64,000 nt of DNA from Streptantibioticus parmotrematis (GTDB taxonomy: Bacteria > Actinomycetota > Actinomycetes > Streptomycetales > Streptomycetaceae). The stretch spans positions 124,001 through 188,000 of the forward strand of contig NZ_JAINVZ010000002.1 in the NCBI RefSeq assembly GCF_019890615.1, written 5' to 3'. The position numbers and the translations under genes are program-made. This document shows positions 60,260 through 64,000 of this stretch, one piece after another. Numbering within the stretch: the stretch's first letter is position 1; each line of letters begins with the position of its first letter. Under the pieces are notes generated by a model that was not told the DNA's origin, did not search any database, and saw only the letters and a program-made list of their open reading frames with translations.

Positions 60260-61522
60260 TTACGCCCCCAGCACCTCGCGCAGCTGCGTGAGCCCCCAGT
60301 CCAGGTCCTCCTTGGAGATCACCAGCGGCGGCGCGAGGCGGATCGTCGAGCCGTGGGTGTCCTTGACCAGCACGCCGCGTTCCATCAGCGCCTCGGAGAC
60401 CTCGCGGCCGGTGTCGTGGCCCGGTGCGATGTCCACGCCCGCCCACAGCCCGCGTCCGCGCACCGCGTCGACCGTGCCGCCGCCCACCAGCGCGCCCAGT
60501 TCCGCGTGCAGGTGGTCACCGAGTTCCGCCGCGCGCTGCTGGAACTCGCCGGTGCGCAGCATCGCGATGACCTCCAGGGCGACCGCGCAGGCCAGCGGGT
60601 TGCCGCCGAACGTCGAACCGTGCTCGCCGGGCCGGTAGACGCCCAGCACCTCGGCGGAGGAGACGATCGCGGAGACCGGGACCACGCCGCCGCCCAGCGC
60701 CTTGCCCACCACGTACATGTCGGGCACCACGCCCTCGTGCTCGCAGGCGAAGGTGCGTCCCGTCCGGCCGAGTCCCGACTGGATCTCGTCCGCGACGAAC
60801 AGCACGCCGCGCTCGCGGGTGATCCGCCGCACGCCCGCGAGGTAGCCCGGCGGCGGGACCAGGACGCCCGCCTCGCCCTGGATCGGCTCCAGCAGCACGG
60901 CCACCGTGCGCTCGTCGATCGCGGCCTCCAGCGCCGCCAGGTCGCCGTACGGCACCACGTCGAAGCCCGGCGTGTACGGGCCGAAGTCGGCGCGGGCCTC
61001 CTCGTCGGTGGAGAAGCTGATGATCGTCGTGGTGCGCCCGTGGAAGTTGTCGGCGGCCACGACGATCCGCGCCTGGCCGTCCGGCACGCCCTTGACCCGG
61101 TAGCCCCACTTGCGGGCGGTCTTCACGGCCGTCTCGACCGCCTCGGCGCCGGTGTTCATCGGCAGCACCGACTCCATGCCGCACAGCTCGGCCAGCTGCT
61201 CGCAGAAGTCGCCGAACCGGTCGTGGTGGAAGGCGCGCGAGGTGAGCGTGACGCGGTCCAGCTGGGCCTTGGCGGCGTCGATCAGCCGCTGGTTGCGGTG
61301 GCCGAAGTTGAGCGCCGAGTACCCGGCGAGCATGTCGAGGTAGCGGCGGCCCTCGACGTCGGTCATCCAGGCCCCCTCGGCGGAGGCGACGACCACCGGC
61401 AGCGGGTGGTAGTTGTGCGCGCTGTACGCGTCGGCCCGGCTGATCAGCGCAGCGGATGAAGCGGGGGAGGCGTGCGGGTCCTGCGGGGCGGCCGCTGTCG
61501 GCTGCGTCGGCTGCGTGGTCAT
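60260..61522 (-). CDS. rocD: Ornithine aminotransferase
   Basis: Encodes 420 residues of class III PLP aminotransferase. It converts ornithine and 2-oxoglutarate to glutamate-5-semialdehyde and glutamate. Landmarks are YLDMLAGYSALNFGHRNQRLIDAAKAQL, NTGAEAVETAVKTARKWGY, the PLP-binding FVADEIQSGLGRTGR, the Lys in VVGKALGGGVVPVSA and STFGGNPLACAVALEVI. The YSALNFGHRN and STFGGNPL stretches are typical of ornithine aminotransferase. ATG 61522 has GGAGAA 7 nt upstream. It is divergent from glyA. Confidence 0.92.
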   Translation of the reverse strand: MTTQPTQPTAAAPQDPHASPASSAALISRADAYSAHNYHPLPVVVASAEGAWMTDVEGRRYLDMLAGYSALNFGHRNQRLIDAAKAQLDRVTLTSRAFHHDRFGDFCEQLAELCGMESVLPMNTGAEAVETAVKTARKWGYRVKGVPDGQARIVVAADNFHGRTTTIISFSTDEEARADFGPYTPGFDVVPYGDLAALEAAIDERTVAVLLEPIQGEAGVLVPPPGYLAGVRRITRERGVLFVADEIQSGLGRTGRTFACEHEGVVPDMYVVGKALGGGVVPVSAIVSSAEVLGVYRPGEHGSTFGGNPLACAVALEVIAMLRTGEFQQRAAELGDHLHAELGALVGGGTVDAVRGRGLWAGVDIAPGHDTGREVSEALMERGVLVKDTHGSTIRLAPPLVISKEDLDWGLTQLREVLGA

Positions 61523-61825
61523 GGCGTTCTCCGATCGTGCGCAGGATGACCTGCTCGCGCGCGCAGGCGTGACCTGCTCGGGCGTCCGGCGGGGGTGGCC
61601 TCTTTCTATCGTCCGCCCGCGGGCCGGGGAAGAAAGCGCGCATTCCGGGTTATCGATAGGGCGCAAGAAAATCCCGATGGTTAGAGTGGCGACGGGCCGT
61701 GACTGGCGCGCTGGGATGGGACCGACCATCGGGGAGCGGCCCGGGAAGCGAGTGCCGTGCGCCTGGGCCGACCGACCGTTCGTACACGTCCGTGAAGCAC
61801 GCACGTAAGACCGCCGGAGGATCCC
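61523..61825. other. Divergent promoter region of rocD and glyA
   Basis: A 22-bp unit with TGACCTGCTCG repeats near 61540 and 61562. CTATCG (61606-61611) and CGATAG (61653-61658) form a long-range inverted repeat. TTATCGATAG adds a local palindrome. TAGAGT (61682-61687) is a likely -10 for glyA. A 138-nt glyA leader follows; I see no known riboswitch in it. Confidence 0.4.
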
Positions 61826-63277
61826 ATGGCACCAGAGCCGACCCCGCGCTCCACCGAGTCCACCGCCTTCCGCGCCGCCCTCGACGTCATCCGTGACGTC
61901 GAGCCGCGCGTCGCCGACGCCATCGGCGCCGAGGTCGAGGACCAGCGCTCCTCCCTCAAGCTGATCGCCAGCGAGAACTACGCGTCCCCCGCCGTGTTGC
62001 TGGCCATGGGCAACTGGTTCAGCGACAAGTACGCCGAGGGCACCGTCGGCCGCCGCTTCTACGCGGGCTGCCGCAACGTCGACACCGTCGAGTCGCTCGC
62101 CGCCGAGCACGCCCGCGAACTGTTCGGCGCCGAGCACGCCTACGTGCAGCCGCACTCCGGGATCGACGCCAACCTCGTCGCGTTCTGGTCGGTGCTCTCC
62201 CAGCGCGTCGAGAGCCCCGCGCTGGAGAAGGCGGGCGTGCGGCAGGTCAACGAGCTGACCGACGCCGACTGGGCCGCGCTGCGCGCCGACTTCGGCAACC
62301 AGCGGATGCTGGGCATGTCGCTGGACGCGGGCGGCCACCTCACCCACGGCTTCCGGCCCAACATCTCCGGCAAGATGTTCGACCAGCGCTCCTACGGCAC
62401 CGACCCGGCGACCGGGCTGCTGGACTACGACGCGCTGCGCGAGACCGCCCGCGACTTCCGGCCGCTGATCATCGTCGCCGGCTACTCCGCCTACCCCCGG
62501 CTGGTGAACTTCCGGATCATGCGGGAGATCGCCGACGAGGTGGGCGCCACGCTCATGGTCGACATGGCGCACTTCGCGGGGCTGGTCGCCGGAAAGGTGC
62601 TCACCGGCGACTTCGACCCCGTGCCGCACGCGCAGATCGTGACCACGACCACCCACAAGTCGCTGCGCGGGCCGCGCGGCGGCATGGTGCTGTGCCAGAG
62701 CGAGCTGGCCGAGCACGTCGACCGGGGCTGCCCGATGGTGCTGGGCGGGCCGCTGCCGCACGTCATGGCAGCCAAGGCGGTCGCCTTCGCCGAGGCCCGC
62801 CGCGCCGACTTCTGCGACTACGCCCAGCGCGTCGTCGACAACGCCCGCGCGCTCGCCGACGGCCTGCTCAGGCGCGGCGCCAAGCTGGTCACCGGCGGCA
62901 CCGACAACCACCTCGTGCTGCTGGACGTGACCGGCTACGGGCTCACCGGACGGCAGGCGGAAGCGGCGCTGCTGGAGTCCGGCATCGTCACCAACCGCAA
63001 CTCCGTCCCCGGCGACCCCAACGGCGCCTGGTACACCTCCGGCGTCCGCCTGGGGACGCCCGCGCTCACCACCCGGGGGCTCGGCACGGCGGAGATGGAC
63101 GAGATCGCGGCGCTGATCGACACCGTGCTCGGCTCCGCGCAGCCCGGGCTGACCTCGGGCGGCAAGCCGTCGAAGGCGCAGCACGTGCTGGAGGAGGGCG
63201 TGGCCCTGCGGGTCGCCGCCCGCGCCGCGGAACTGCTCTCCGGCTTCCCGCTCTACCCGGGCGTCGACCTGAGCTGA
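61826..63277 (+). CDS. glyA: Serine hydroxymethyltransferase
   Basis: Encodes 483 residues, about 65 more than E. coli GlyA. It makes glycine and methylene-THF from serine, feeding FolD. Motifs are [35 protein letters not shown], and [12 protein letters not shown]. The PLP Lys is in [15 protein letters not shown] and the substrate Arg is in TRGLGTAEM. The extra length is mainly a segment near 130-180 ([33 protein letters not shown]), seen in actinobacterial GlyA2-type proteins. GGAGG lies 4-5 nt before ATG 61826. A hairpin follows. Confidence 0.96.
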   Translation: MAPEPTPRSTESTAFRAALDVIRDVEPRVADAIGAEVEDQRSSLKLIASENYASPAVLLAMGNWFSDKYAEGTVGRRFYAGCRNVDTVESLAAEHARELFGAEHAYVQPHSGIDANLVAFWSVLSQRVESPALEKAGVRQVNELTDADWAALRADFGNQRMLGMSLDAGGHLTHGFRPNISGKMFDQRSYGTDPATGLLDYDALRETARDFRPLIIVAGYSAYPRLVNFRIMREIADEVGATLMVDMAHFAGLVAGKVLTGDFDPVPHAQIVTTTTHKSLRGPRGGMVLCQSELAEHVDRGCPMVLGGPLPHVMAAKAVAFAEARRADFCDYAQRVVDNARALADGLLRRGAKLVTGGTDNHLVLLDVTGYGLTGRQAEAALLESGIVTNRNSVPGDPNGAWYTSGVRLGTPALTTRGLGTAEMDEIAALIDTVLGSAQPGLTSGGKPSKAQHVLEEGVALRVAARAAELLSGFPLYPGVDLS

Positions 63278-63353
63278 CCCGCCGCACCCGGGGCCCCGGA
63301 CACCCGGAATCCCTGACGCCCGGGACCCCCGACGCCCGGGACCCCTCAGGCCC

Positions 63354-63390
63354 GCACGGCCGCCGCGCGAGAAGGAGCGCGCGGCCGTGC
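63354..63390 (+). terminator. Terminator after glyA
   Basis: GCACGGCCG...CGCGC (63354-63368) pairs with GCGCG...CGGCCGTGC (63377-63390), with one bulge and an 8-nt loop. It lies 77 nt after glyA and 33 nt before trpS. GACGCCCGGGACCCC repeats sit just upstream. Confidence 0.65.
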
Positions 63391-63411
63391 CGGGCGGGGC
63401 CCGGGACCTGA

Positions 63412-64000
<589 letters not shown>

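Noticed and set aside
63300-63350. GACGCCCGGGACCCC repeats after glyA as an operator array
   Set aside because: They lie between the glyA stop and its terminator, and similar decayed repeats follow many genes here, so no regulatory role is supported.

Overview
The window is a high-GC actinobacterial chromosome segment, almost certainly from Streptomyces or a close relative. The evidence is the very GC-rich third codon positions, many GTG starts, many promoters with a TAnnnT -10 box 6-7 nt before the start codon (leaderless mRNAs), and typical families: an XRE-DUF5753/DUF397/HATPase locus, an AroQ-delta chorismate mutase, DUF3017, DUF6350 and an IcmB-type B12 domain. From memory, the order pcrA - M23 peptidase - icmB - SWIM/MoxR/vWA cluster - sucCD - purNH - folD - mdh - glyA - trpS is a conserved core arm of Streptomyces chromosomes. 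I see no prophage, insertion sequence, CRISPR array, rRNA or tRNA.

Layout. 1-6.2 kb: C-terminal part of a GMC oxidoreductase, chorismate mutase behind a probable aromatic-amino-acid attenuator, guaA, a Uma2-fold protein with an altered catalytic residue, a class II aldolase and a DoxX protein. 6.2-12 kb: PspC-domain membrane genes facing a PspC histidine kinase/LuxR regulator pair, then an anti-sigma-like ATPase facing an XRE/DUF397 operon. 12-20.7 kb: MBL hydrolase/TetR pair, secreted polysaccharide lyase, SigE-family sigma factor with a membrane partner, PIG-V mannosyltransferase, MATE exporter, small membrane protein, NlpC/P60 hydrolase. 21-26.4 kb: pcrA helicase, M23 peptidase, lipase-like hydrolase, icmB. 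26.5-35.2 kb: five-gene SWIM / DUF5691 / MoxR AAA+ / DUF5682 / vWA cluster. 35.3-44 kb: two secreted low-complexity proteins, sucCD, a DUF6350 membrane protein, a membrane protein. 43.5-51.6 kb: purN-purH, YkuD-like protein, RDD protein, folD-DUF3017, mdh, DUF4360. 51.9-64 kb: MocR regulator/AhpD-like pair, NADAR, sugar 3,5-epimerase, VOC protein, DMT and FUSC transporters, rocD, glyA and the start of trpS.

Two regulatory themes stand out. First, five starts (pcrA, both arms of the SWIM/MoxR cluster, NADAR, VOC) have a match or near match to the actinobacterial RecA-independent DNA-damage promoter TTGTCRGTG-N8-TAnnnT used by PafBC. This suggests that the helicase, the MoxR/vWA/SWIM machine, a NADAR ADP-ribose hydrolase-like protein and a VOC protein form a damage regulon. 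The vWA gene of the cluster carries a 4-bp CTAC duplication that frameshifts its C-terminus. Second, chorismate mutase has a leaderless 23-codon leader ORF with three Phe, one Tyr and one Trp codon, followed 20 nt later by a perfect 15-bp hairpin. This is the layout of a ribosome-mediated attenuator.

The housekeeping genes cover central carbon (sucCD, mdh), purines (guaA, purNH), one-carbon units (folD, glyA), ornithine (rocD) and tryptophanyl-tRNA (trpS). Many intergenic regions hold short direct repeats or dyads, reported separately below. All assignments come from reading the sequence; no database search was run.
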